Of a DNA stretch of 64,000 nucleotides, positions 55,754 to 64,000 are shown piece after piece. The stretch lies in contig NZ_CP121472.1 of assembly GCF_036208045.1 (NCBI RefSeq), positions 4,227,531-4,291,530 on the forward strand, written 5' to 3'. This DNA comes from Thiorhodovibrio winogradskyi (GTDB lineage Bacteria > Pseudomonadota > Gammaproteobacteria > Chromatiales > Chromatiaceae). The notes under the pieces were generated by a model that saw only the letters and a list, made by a program, of their open reading frames with translations, did no database searches and was not told the DNA's origin. Numbering within the stretch: the stretch's first letter is position 1; each line of letters starts with the position of its first letter. A program made the translations under genes and the position numbers.

Positions 55754-56893
55754 GTGGGAATAATCTACATACTGAACAGTGATGGAAATACAGTGCCAAT
55801 GTCTGTCGTTCACTGCAAAAATGAAACGAGCGAGCTTCAGCGAATTCTTGAACTAAACCCTGATCTTATTCCCGGCGACCAAATAAATCCTTCTGATCCA
55901 CGCCGTTGGCTGTTAATCAAGCGGGAAATGCCAGTACCAGACCCAGGTACTGGAGAAGATCGATGGAGTATCGATTTCTTTTTTACAGATCAAGATGCAA
56001 TGCCGACCTTTGTTGAATGCAAGAGATATCGAGATACTCGCGCAAGAAGAGAAATAGTTGGTCAAATGCTCGAGTATGCTGCAAACGGGCATTATTACTG
56101 GTCCAAGGAGGAAATTCGCGGCTATGCGGGGCAATCGGCGAAAACCAATGGCTTATCTTTAGACGAGGAGTTAAAAAGACTACAGCCGGAAAAAACAGAG
56201 ACCGTCGATGACTTCTTTCAGCATGTCCAAGAAAACCTGAGGGAAGGACAGGTTCGTTTGATATTTTTCATGGAGGAATCTCCTCCTGAACTTAAAAGCC
56301 TCGTTGATTTCTTGAACAAACAAATGGAAAGAGCCGAAGTTCTTTTAGTCGAGGCTAGGCAGCATGAATACGATGGAAACAAAATTGTAGCGCCGACACT
56401 GTTTGGTTACACAGAAGAAGCTCGTCAAGTAAAGAGAGTTATTTCTGTTCAAAAAGGACAAAATCGACAGTGGGATAAAGAGTCTTTTTTTGTGGATGCG
56501 AGCAACCGATTAAACAAGGTTCAGTATGGAGCAGTCAAGAAGGTTTTTGACAAATCGCAAGAACTCGACTGCGAGTTCAATTGGGGAACTGGAAAACGAA
56601 GTGGTTCTTTTAATCCTAAATGGTCGGGTTTCTCCAAATTGGCCATTTATACAGTTTGGAGCGATGGATCAATCATGTTCAATCTTGGAAGCTTCAAGAA
56701 CGATTCCAAGAAATCCGAGTTTGTTCAATTTGTCGCAAGCGAATTACAAAACCGCCTTAATTTGAATGTACCTGAAGATTTCCAGAGACGATGGCCGAAC
56801 TACAAAATAGACAAATGGTGCGAGAAAGTTGATTTACTGCTGGAGCTACTTGAAGTCATGAGTCAACGGTTCCTGCTGAAAACTAAGAGATAG
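55754..56893 (+). CDS. PD-(D/E)XK-type nuclease-like protein, AT-rich
   Basis: 379 residues. An N-terminal nuclease-like domain shows 'WSIDFFFTDQDAMPTFVECK' (Asp, then E-x-K) and 'REIVGQMLEYAAN' (Q-x3-Y helix), the usual PD-(D/E)XK pattern as in NucS/DUF91-like enzymes. The C-terminal half (from about 230) has no recognised domain. It starts at GTG 55754 with no clear ribosome site. Base composition is markedly AT-richer than both flanks, a sign of separate acquisition. A role as restriction or abortive-infection effector in the defence locus is plausible but unproven. Confidence 0.68.
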   Translation: MGIIYILNSDGNTVPMSVVHCKNETSELQRILELNPDLIPGDQINPSDPRRWLLIKREMPVPDPGTGEDRWSIDFFFTDQDAMPTFVECKRYRDTRARREIVGQMLEYAANGHYYWSKEEIRGYAGQSAKTNGLSLDEELKRLQPEKTETVDDFFQHVQENLREGQVRLIFFMEESPPELKSLVDFLNKQMERAEVLLVEARQHEYDGNKIVAPTLFGYTEEARQVKRVISVQKGQNRQWDKESFFVDASNRLNKVQYGAVKKVFDKSQELDCEFNWGTGKRSGSFNPKWSGFSKLAIYTVWSDGSIMFNLGSFKNDSKKSEFVQFVASELQNRLNLNVPEDFQRRWPNYKIDKWCEKVDLLLELLEVMSQRFLLKTKR

Positions 56894-56941
56894 GAAACCT
56901 TTTTGGACCACCAGAATTTGCCCCAAATGTGGAGGAGAACC

Positions 56942-57333
56942 ATGCCTTTGATCCTATCCATTCTCATCCTGCTGATCTCAGCCTCGGTTCTAGCTGCCGG
57001 CGAAACACCGTCAGAATTCGTCGGCCACTGGGTACCTCAGAGCGCATCATGTCAATCTGACCTTGCACTCGTTGTCGGGCAGGACAAAGCCACACTTCGC
57101 AACGGCAACAAGCAACGCGCCTTTGGCGATCTTAACTTTTGCCACTCATGCGAAGGTGGTGCCCGCTACAACGGGATTGTCGTTTGATGCCCGAGTTCAG
57201 CAGCGGTGCTCAGTCCTTTGTGGCGTACTTCAACGCGGGAGAGCAACGCGGCGTCACGAAACTGGATATCCAAGACAAGGCGATTCAGCGCGCGTTTCCC
57301 TTGCACGATGTTGCACTGAAAAAGTGTCCGTGA
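56942..57333 (+). pseudogene. Small exported protein, frameshifted near 57184
   Basis: 'MPLILSILILLISASVLAAG' is a clear signal peptide after a perfect 'GGAGGAGAACC' site. The mature part ('GHWVPQSASCQSDLALVVGQ') runs to 57187. The next frame continues in the same style ('MPEFSSGAQSFVAYFNAGEQ' to 'HDVALKKCP' at 57333), so a frameshift near 57184 has split one gene of about 130 residues. Paired cysteines suggest a periplasmic disulfide protein; function unknown. Confidence 0.6.
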
Positions 57334-57387
57334 CAGCGTGCGACTGCTCAAATAGGACCGAACCGCCTTTCTCCCCGGAATGATTCC

Positions 57388-60291
57388 ATGACCAACCACC
57401 CCATCAAAGCCCCCAAAAAGCTGATCGAAGTCGCCCTGCCGCTCGATGCCATCAATGCCGCTGCGGCGCGGGAGAAGTCGATTCGCCACGGGCATCCGAG
57501 CACCTTGCATCTGTGGTGGGCGCGGCGGCCACTGGCGGCGGCGCGGGCGGTGATTTTTGCCCAGTTTGTGAATGATCCGTCCTGGCCGTGGGAGTTGGAG
57601 CATCCGGGCGAGGTGCCGCCGGGGCATCTGAAAGGCAGTTGGGCGGCGAGTCGCAAGCGCTTGTTTCGGCTGCTTGAGGAGTTGGTGTTGTGGGAGAACA
57701 CCACCAACGAGGCCGTATTGGAGCGGGCGCGCGCGGAGATTCGCAAGTCCTGGCGCGAGACCTGTGAGCTGAACCGCGATCATCCGCAAGCGGCTGAGTT
57801 GTTCGATCCCGAGCGGTTGCCGGCGTTTCATGATCCCTTTGCGGGCGGCGGCGCGCTGCCGCTGGAAGCCCAGCGCTTGAGGCTGGAGGCTTATGCCAGC
57901 GATTTGAATCCGGTAGCGGTGCTGATCAACAAGGCGATGATCGAGATTCCGCCGAAGTTTGCCGGTCGTGCGCCGGTCAATCCGGAGGCGCGCGCCAAGC
58001 GCGATTTGCTCGCTCAGGATTGGCGCGGGGCGCGCGGGCTGGCGGAGGACGTGCGCTATTACGGGCAGTGGATGCGTGATGAGGCGCAAAAGCGCATCGG
58101 GCATCTGTATCCGCCGGTGGAGATCACCGCCGAGATGGCGGCGGAGCGGCCGGATCTGGCGCCCTATGTCGGGCAAAAGCTGACGGTGATTGCCTGGCTG
58201 TGGGCGCGGACGGTGAAGAGTCCGAATCCGGCGTTTCGCCGTGTCGAGGTGCCGCTGGCTTCGACCTTCATGTTGTCGAGCAAGGCGGGCAAGGAGGTTT
58301 ATGTCGAGCCGGTGATTGAGGGGGACAGTTATCGGTTTACGGTGAAGGTGGGGAAGCCGCCGGCGGAGGCCAAGGCGGGGACGAAGCTCAATCAAGCAAA
58401 TTTCAAATGCTTGATGTCAGAAACCCCAATTGATGCGAAATATATTCGAGCTGAAAGTAAAGCGGGCCGGATTTCCGCGCGTCTAATGGCGATTGTGGCA
58501 GAAGGTCAGCATAGTAGAGTTTATGTTGCCGCTGAGTCATCTCATGAAGTGGTCTCAAAGGAAGCCTCGCCCGCATGGAAGCCAGATGTTGAATTTTTTC
58601 AAAAAGCACTCGGATTTCGGATCGGTAACTATGGAATGAACAAATGGAGTGATCTTTTCACTTCACGGCAGCTTGTGGCATTAAATTTGTTCAGTGATTT
58701 GGTTTCTGATGCTCGTGAAAAAATTTTACAAGATTATCTTTCAACTACCTAAGTAAATAGTTTTGAGGGCTCTGCGCTGAAAAATCAGGTTTTTGATTAC
58801 GCAGATGCAGTTGCGCTTTACTTGGGATTGAGCACAAGCAAGACTGCGAATCGCTCTAGCTCAATAGCTACATTTAAGACTGGAGTACAGTGCCCAGGCG
58901 ATACTTTTGGACGACAGGCTTTACCAATGTCTTGGGATTATGCTGAAGCAAACATAGTAACGGGTCCTAGCGGCTCTTTTAGTAGCATGGTAAAAAATAC
59001 TGTCGCTGGATTAATATCAACTAATTCTATTGGCTCAAAAATTGGCTTTGCAACTCAGCAAGATGCAGCGAACCAGTTTATTAGTAAAAAGAAGTGCATA
59101 TCAACCGACCCACCATATTATGATAATATTGGTTACGCGGACTTATCTGACTTTTTCTATGTATGGCTCCGCCGTTCGTTGCGCACCATATTTCCAGATC
59201 TATTTTCAACAATAACGGTTCCAAAAAATGAGGAGTTGGTTGCTACTCCACACCGCCATGGTGGAAGACAGCAAGCTGAAACTTTTTTTATCAATGGGAT
59301 GACAAACGCTATTCGTAAGTTTACGGGAATTGCACACGAAGCCTTGCCCGTGACTATTTCCTACGCATTCAAGCAATCGGAAATTAATGCTAAAGTCGGG
59401 AGCATTACCAACACGGGATGGGATACATTTCTTGAGGCGCTCGTCGATGGTGGTCTCTGCGTGCATGGAACATGGCCAATACGAACAGAACGCGAGAATC
59501 GAAAGAGAAACCAGAAATCGAACGCCCTCGCCTCCAGCATCGTCCTCGTCTGCCGCCCGCGCCCCGCCGACGCCCCGACCTCCTCCCGCCGCGCCTTCCA
59601 ACGCGAGCTGAACCGCGTCCTGCCCCAAGCCCTGGATGAAATGACCAAGGGCACCGGCGAGGCGCAATCGCCGGTCGCGCCAGTCGATCTGTCCCAAGCC
59701 ATCATCGGCCCCGGCATGGCGGTGTTTTCCAACTATGCCGCCGTGCTGGAAGCCGACGGCACCCCGATGCGGGTGCGCACCGCGCTGCAACTGATTAACC
59801 GCTTCCTGGCCGAGGACGACTTCGACGCCGACACCCAGTTCTGCCTGCGCCGGTTCGAGCAACACGGCTGGCGCGAGGGCAAGTTCGGCGAGGCCGACAC
59901 CCTGGCGCGCGCCATGGGCACCAGTGTCGAAGGCGTGCGCGAAACCGGCGTGCTCTTCGCCACCGGCGGCGTGGTGCGGCTGCTGAAATGGGCCGACTAC
60001 CAGGGCGACGACCTCCCGAGCGGCGAGCGCGTGCCGGTCTGGGATCTGCTGCATCGCCTCATCATGCGCCTGCGCCACGACGGCGAACGCCCCGCCGCCG
60101 CGCTGCTCGCCGCCGCGCTCGACAAGGCCGACGCCACCCGCCAGCTCGCCTATCGGCTCTAAACCCTGTGCGAGCGCGAAGGACTCGCCGAGGAATCGCG
60201 CGCCTATAATGAGATCATCACCAGTTGGAATGCCATCGAAGCCGCCATTGGCGCCAAGCCGGAGATGACGCAGGCGGGGTTGTTTGAGTAA
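57388..60291 (+). pseudogene. DUF1156 adenine-type DNA methyltransferase with two in-frame stops
   Basis: Large SAM-dependent DNA methyltransferase, about 967 codons. It begins '[20 protein letters not shown]' and '[20 protein letters not shown]' (DUF1156), has '[20 protein letters not shown]' (SAM motif) and 'TDPPYYDNIGYADLSDFFYV' (DPPY catalytic motif). TAA at 58750-58752 and TAA at 60160-60162 interrupt one continuous frame; the second replaces an expected Tyr codon (relatives read about 'YRLYTLCER'). Codons from about 58387 to 59505 are AT-rich, unlike the GC-rich ends, so the gene is a mosaic. It likely protects host DNA in the locus and may set its target; as sequenced it would make a truncated protein. 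Confidence 0.85.
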
Positions 60292-60306
60292 TCAGGAGCC
60301 ATTGCG

Positions 60307-60537
60307 ATGCAGTACGACATTCATGTGGAGTGGGATGCCGAAGCCGGGGTTTGGTATGTCGAAGACAGCAATGTGCCGGGGCTGGTGGGCGAGGCCGATA
60401 GCCTGGAGGCCATGATGACGCTGCTGCGCACCCGCGTGCCAGAGATGCTGGAGGAAAACGCCTGCGCGGCGGATGACGGCATCCCCATTCGGCTGTTGAC
60501 CACCAGTCGTCTAGCGGACTTGCGCCCGGCGGCCTGA
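60307..60537 (+). CDS. DUF1902/HicB-like antitoxin, orphan
   Basis: 76-residue HicB-like partial RNase-H-fold protein: 'IHVEWDAEAGVWYVEDSNVP' and 'GLVGEADSLEAMMTLLRTRV'. DUF1902 proteins usually precede a HicA (YcfA) toxin, but no hicA follows; the next 57 bp contain only a 12-codon frame. It is placed 15 nt after the methyltransferase end, starting the second TA-rich gap. Confidence 0.82.
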   Translation: MQYDIHVEWDAEAGVWYVEDSNVPGLVGEADSLEAMMTLLRTRVPEMLEENACAADDGIPIRLLTTSRLADLRPAA

Positions 60538-60594
60538 TGGGGGCGAACTTTACGCTTAAGACTGACCAAGTCTGAAAAGGAACAATTCTGGAAC

Positions 60595-61074
60595 ATGAAA
60601 CCCGCGGTTTATTTGGATACCACCGTCCCCAGCTATCTGTTCGATGAACGGGAAAGCATTGCGCTCCATATTGATATTACCCAGCGCTGGTGGAACGAAG
60701 AGAGATTTGGTTATGACATTTGGGCATCAGAGGAAACCGTTAATGAAATTCTTGCTGGCGATTATCCGAACAAGGAAAAAGTTTTACAGTTCATGGCCGG
60801 CGTGCCAATTTTGGAACCAAATCCGCTGATCGCGGACATTGCCCAGGTTTACCTTGACCACTACCTTATGCCAAGAGTGCAACAAGGCGATGCACTGCAT
60901 TTAGCCTACGCTTCTTTTTACAAGATTGACTTTCTTTTGACCTGGAATTGCAATCATCTGGCAAATGCGAATAAACGCCAGCATATTCGAGTGATTAACG
61001 CTCGGCTGAATTTATCAACGCCAGAAATCACGACCCCATTAGAGTTATTTAAGGAGACGAAAGATGATCACTAA
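60595..61074 (+). CDS. PIN-domain toxin
   Basis: 159-residue PIN nuclease. 'AVYLDTTVPSYLF' (Asp-Thr-Thr start), 'SEETVNEIL' (Glu), 'QQGDALHLAYASFY' (Asp) and 'LLTWNCNHLANANK' fit the subgroup with Asn in place of the last Asp. Toxin-first order; its 3' end overlaps the next gene by 11 bp. Confidence 0.83.
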   Translation: MKPAVYLDTTVPSYLFDERESIALHIDITQRWWNEERFGYDIWASEETVNEILAGDYPNKEKVLQFMAGVPILEPNPLIADIAQVYLDHYLMPRVQQGDALHLAYASFYKIDFLLTWNCNHLANANKRQHIRVINARLNLSTPEITTPLELFKETKDDH

Positions 61075-61360
61075 CGAAGTATTGGATGAAAAATATCGTG
61101 TCCAAAAAGCACAGGCGCAAGAGGTGGAATACGATTTGGTTCGCCGGATGGCTGCCAGTCACCACGGAGTGCAAGCGTTTTCAGAAAGTACTGGGGTGAA
61201 ATTCACCTATGGACATCCAACGAGTAGTAGGCTAACCAAAATCCAGCCCCAGCTCGACGAGGAAATTGGTCTTGTTAATGCGATTCGTCAAGGACAGCAA
61301 AGCGACTTGATCGACCGGGAAACGGTATTTGCGATGCTTGATAAGCCCAGAGTCAAGTAA
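61064..61360 (+). CDS. Probable antitoxin of the preceding PIN toxin
   Basis: 98-residue hydrophilic protein, not a standard RHH or AbrB antitoxin by eye. 'YRVQKAQAQEVEYDLVRRMA' is a long helix. The C-terminal part ('EEIGLVNAIRQGQQSDLIDR') resembles tails of small toxin-binding proteins. It is assigned as antitoxin only from the 11-bp overlap with the PIN gene and its size. Confidence 0.5.
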   Translation: MITNEVLDEKYRVQKAQAQEVEYDLVRRMAASHHGVQAFSESTGVKFTYGHPTSSRLTKIQPQLDEEIGLVNAIRQGQQSDLIDRETVFAMLDKPRVK

Positions 61361-61419
61361 CCGCGCTTCCGAAAGTTTCAGCTCTACTTTTTTTAATAGC
61401 CAAGATAAGAATCGCTACC

Positions 61420-61743
61420 ATGCACATCGAAACCGAACTTGATGATCCGTATGCCGAGCGCTTGCTGGCGTGGCAGCGGCATGATCCGCGCCCACTGCCC
61501 GAGCTGGTGGCTGATCTCCTCAAGCAGGCGCTGGCGGAACGGGAAACACCCGCGCACATAGGGCCAGCATCAAGTCCGCCACCCTCGGGTCAGGGGACGC
61601 GCTTCGACCAGGGGGCCTGGCTTGATGTCGTGCGTCCTTATATCAAGGCCGGCCAAAGCCATGATATGGCGGAGATTCGCGCGGCAATCGCGCGCGGTTG
61701 GCAGGCTGAGCGCTGCGTCGAGCACGGGCAGGATCATTCGTGA
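61420..61743 (+). CDS. Antitoxin-like protein of a VapBC pair
   Basis: 107 residues. The N-terminal half ('ERLLAWQRHDPRPLPELVAD', 'LLKQALAE') is helix-rich and may bind DNA; the second half ('YIKAGQSHDMAEIRAAIARG') would wrap the toxin. It overlaps the following VapC gene by ATGA, which is the main reason for the assignment. Confidence 0.6.
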   Translation: MHIETELDDPYAERLLAWQRHDPRPLPELVADLLKQALAERETPAHIGPASSPPPSGQGTRFDQGAWLDVVRPYIKAGQSHDMAEIRAAIARGWQAERCVEHGQDHS

Positions 61744-62192
61744 TCAGCGCTGATGCATTGGCTTTGGATACCTCGGTGGTGCTGCGTTTGCTGGTGCAGG
61801 AGCCCAAGCCACTTTACCAATGCGCGTCAATCTTCCTTGAAGAGCGATGTGCCGCTGGAGCCAGCGTGCTGGTGAGCGATCTTGTCTTGGCCGAAGCTTA
61901 TTTTGCTTTGCAATCCTTCTATCGGATGAGCAAGCAGGATGCCTTGCGGACGCTGGCTGCTTTCATCGCCACCCCTGGTATCCAGGTGACTCCTGGCGCC
62001 AAAACCGCCTTGCAACTGCCGAATCTCGCCTCCGCCAATCCTGGATTCGTGGATCGGTTGATCCATGGCGAGGCGCACGCGCAAGGGCGCCGACTGATCT
62101 CGTTCGAGAAGGCGGCACGTAAGCTCGACCAAGTCATTGTCTTGAAACCGTCCTCCGGAAGCAGACATCATTTAGGCCTGGCGTCATCATGA
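61740..62192 (+). CDS. VapC-like PIN toxin
   Basis: 150-residue PIN protein. '[15 protein letters not shown]' (Asp), '[15 protein letters not shown]' (Glu) and '[11 protein letters not shown]' (Asp) are in place; the last acidic position is Glu in '[10 protein letters not shown]' rather than Asp. Its TGA overlaps the ATG of the DUF499 gene, so the toxin sits directly on the third large gene of the locus. Confidence 0.82.
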   Translation: MISADALALDTSVVLRLLVQEPKPLYQCASIFLEERCAAGASVLVSDLVLAEAYFALQSFYRMSKQDALRTLAAFIATPGIQVTPGAKTALQLPNLASANPGFVDRLIHGEAHAQGRRLISFEKAARKLDQVIVLKPSSGSRHHLGLASS

Positions 62193-64000
62193 AACCCTGG
62201 AGAGAACTCGTCATCCCCCACCGTGATGTGCTGGAGGGAACCTTTCAGCAGGCGGAATTCGCCGCCGACATCACTGCCGTGCATCAGGGCCGCGCCAATC
62301 GCGAATATCAAGACGCCAGCGCTTTCTATGCCCGCACCTTCATCACCGAGGGCATGGCCATTCTGCTGATGCAGGTGGTCACCCGCCTGATCGGGCGTGG
62401 CGGCGAGCCGGTGATTCAACTGCAAACGGCCTTCGGCGGGGGCAAAACCCACTCCATGCTGGCGGTCTACCATCTGGCCGGGCGTCGCTGCCCGCTGTCG
62501 GACCTCAGCGGCATTCCCGGCCTGCTTGACCGCGCCGGGGTGGTGGATCTGCCCCAAGCCCAAGTGGCAGTGATCGATGGCACCGCCCATGCGCCCGGTC
62601 AGCCGTGGCCGCGCGGTTCCCAGAATATTCACACCCTATGGGGCGAACTGGCCTGGCAGCTCGGCGGCGCCGAAGGCTACGCCCGCCTGGCCGAGGCCGA
62701 CGCCAGCGGCACCTCGCCGGGCAAGGAGGTGCTGCGCGAGCTGATCGCTGCCGCCGCGCCCTGCGTGATCCTGATCGACGAGTTGGTCGCCTATCTGCGC
62801 CAATTCCCCGAGGGCACACGCCTAAGCGGCGGCACCTACGATAGCAATCTGTCCTTCGTGCAGGCGCTGACCGAAGCAGTCAAGGGCGTGCCGACAGCGG
62901 TGGTGCTGGCCTCCCTGCCCGAGTCCGAGATCGAGGCCGGCAGCCAGCGCGGCGCGGCGGCCTTGCGCGCGCTCGAGCATGTCTTCGGTCGCGTGCAGGC
63001 GCTGTGGAAGCCGGTCGCCACCGACGAGGCCTTCGAGATCGTGCGCCGGCGGCTGTTCGAGCCGGTGCGCGATGAAGCCCCCGCGCGGCGGTCTGTCGCG
63101 CCTTCGCCGAGGCCTATGTCGCCGAGGGCGCGCGCCTGCCCGGCGAGACCCAGGAGCATCGCTACCTGGAGCGCCTGCTGCAAGCCTATCCCATCCACCC
63201 GGAAGTGTTCGACCGCCTGTTTCAGGACTGGACCACCATCGACGGCTTTCAGCGCACCCGTGGGGTGCTGAAGCTGATGGCCAAGGTGATCTATCGGCTG
63301 TGGAGCGAGGACACCCGCGACCTGATGATCCTGCCCGGCAGCCTGCCACTCGATGACCCGCACAGCCGCAACGAGCTGACCTACTACCTGCCGCCCGGCT
63401 GGGATGCGGTGATCGAGACCGACATCGACGGCGAACGCGCAGCCGCCACCCGCATCGAGCACAACGAGCCGCGCTTTGGCCAGTTCGGCGCGGCTCGGCT
63501 CATCGCCCGCACCCTGTTCTTGGGCAGCGCCCCGGCCTCGGTGGCGCAGAAGGATGCCACCCGTGGGCTGGATCGCGCGCGTCTGCTGCTCGGCTGCCTG
63601 CAACCAGGGCAAGCCGCGTCGATTTACAGTGATGCCCTCGGGCGCGTCATCGACCAGGCGCGCTACCTGCGCACCACCGGCGACCCGGCTGCCGCCGAGA
63701 CCCGCTATTGGTTCGACACCCGCGCGAACTTGCGCCGGGAGATGGAAGACCGCAAACGGCGCTTTGATGACAACACCGAGGTGCGCGAGACCCTGGCCGG
63801 CACCCTGAAAACGCTGCTGGCCCAGCCGGCGCCCTTCGACGGGCTGCACATTTTCACCCCGCATGCCGATGTGCCCGACGACAGCGCCCTGCGCCTGGTA
63901 GTGCTCGGCCCCGAGCACTGGACCGCGCGCGATGAGGGCCGCCCGGCGCGCGAGGCGGTGCGCACCTATCTAAAACAGCATGGCGACAAGCCGCGCTATA
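62189..64000 (+). pseudogene. DUF499 AAA-type ATPase, frameshifted near 63085 and cut by window edge
   Basis: Large ATPase of the DUF499 family. '[19 protein letters not shown]' is the Walker A loop, '[13 protein letters not shown]' the Walker B, 'VLASLPESE' the sensor. The frame from 62189 leaves the family near 63085; the next frame continues it ('[20 protein letters not shown]', '[20 protein letters not shown]') to the window end, so one base is missing within a GC-rich run. DUF499 genes are typically found with DUF1156 methyltransferases and helicases, as here. The C-terminal part lies beyond 64000. Confidence 0.82.

Noticed and set aside
62836-63918. 360-codon open frame antisense to the DUF499 gene
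   Set aside because: Long antisense frames are expected in GC-rich coding DNA, and the plus strand shows the real family across the region.
48664-64000. Naming the locus DISARM or BREX
   Set aside because: Component types overlap (helicase, methyltransferase, ATPase), but DrmA/DrmB/DrmC, PglZ, BrxC and the like are not visible, so the names would be unjustified.

Overview
The window is about 64 kb of high-GC chromosome from a Gram-negative gammaproteobacterium. RhlB, Idi, UbiT, ProB, ObgE, TesA-YbbA-YbbP, HisB, DUF2782 and heptosyltransferase/WaaA genes all fit that group. A purple sulfur bacterium (Chromatiaceae) or a close relative is my best guess, but this is inference from gene content and base composition; no photosynthesis gene is present to prove it. 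I see no rRNA, tRNA or CRISPR.

Layout. (1) 0-12.9 kb, core: 3' end of rhlB, a CBS-PAS-GGDEF diguanylate cyclase, yrfG-like nucleotidase, DUF4124 protein, pta-ackA, a BCCT betaine carrier overlapping an ABC-type betaine-binding protein and a protease-like protein without its catalytic serine, idi and ubiT. (2) 13.1-17.7 kb: a lower-GC surface-sugar cluster (gmd and three glycosyltransferases). (3) 17.8-23.4 kb: rplU-rpmA-obgE-proB, interrupted by a DUF433/DUF5615 toxin-antitoxin pair, then a PCMT-like methyltransferase, a rhodanese and an isochorismatase-fold hydrolase. (4) 23.4-35.4 kb: cell-envelope glycan genes (waaA, glycosyltransferases, GT9 heptosyltransferase, KpsS-like protein, O-antigen ligase, SGNH protein, carbamoyltransferase with SxtJ and DUF5989 membrane proteins, PAP2 phosphatase). 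(5) 35.4-45.3 kb: GNAT, cyclic-nucleotide-binding protein, hisB, DUF1343, tesA divergent from ybbA-ybbP, DUF2782, an amino-acid binding protein and DUF1015.

(6) 45.3-64 kb is accessory. It opens with phage/integrative-element debris: a headless tyrosine recombinase, DUF4224, a CsrA homologue with an in-frame stop, and a truncated IS1595-type transposase. Then comes a large defence-type locus built on three big proteins: an SNF2-type helicase with a DUF3883-like C-terminus, a DUF1156 adenine-type DNA methyltransferase and a DUF499 ATPase that runs off the right edge. Both gaps between these genes are packed with toxin-antitoxin (TA) modules, many joined to the next gene by ATGA overlaps.

The most interesting signal is in the first gap. 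The 5' end of the methyltransferase gene occurs three times (53606, 54735, and the real gene at 57388), and the 3' end of the helicase gene occurs twice (52116 and a diverged copy at 53937). The order is helicase end - TA - methyltransferase start - helicase end - TA - methyltransferase start - further modules - methyltransferase. This looks like repeated recombination of TA cassettes into one slot through conserved flanking gene ends. The methyltransferase itself has an AT-rich central block between GC-rich ends.

Helicase, methyltransferase, DUF499 gene, one vapC and one secreted-protein gene all carry frameshifts or stops, while the core genes in the window are intact. As sequenced, the defence locus looks decayed, unless these are sequencing errors.
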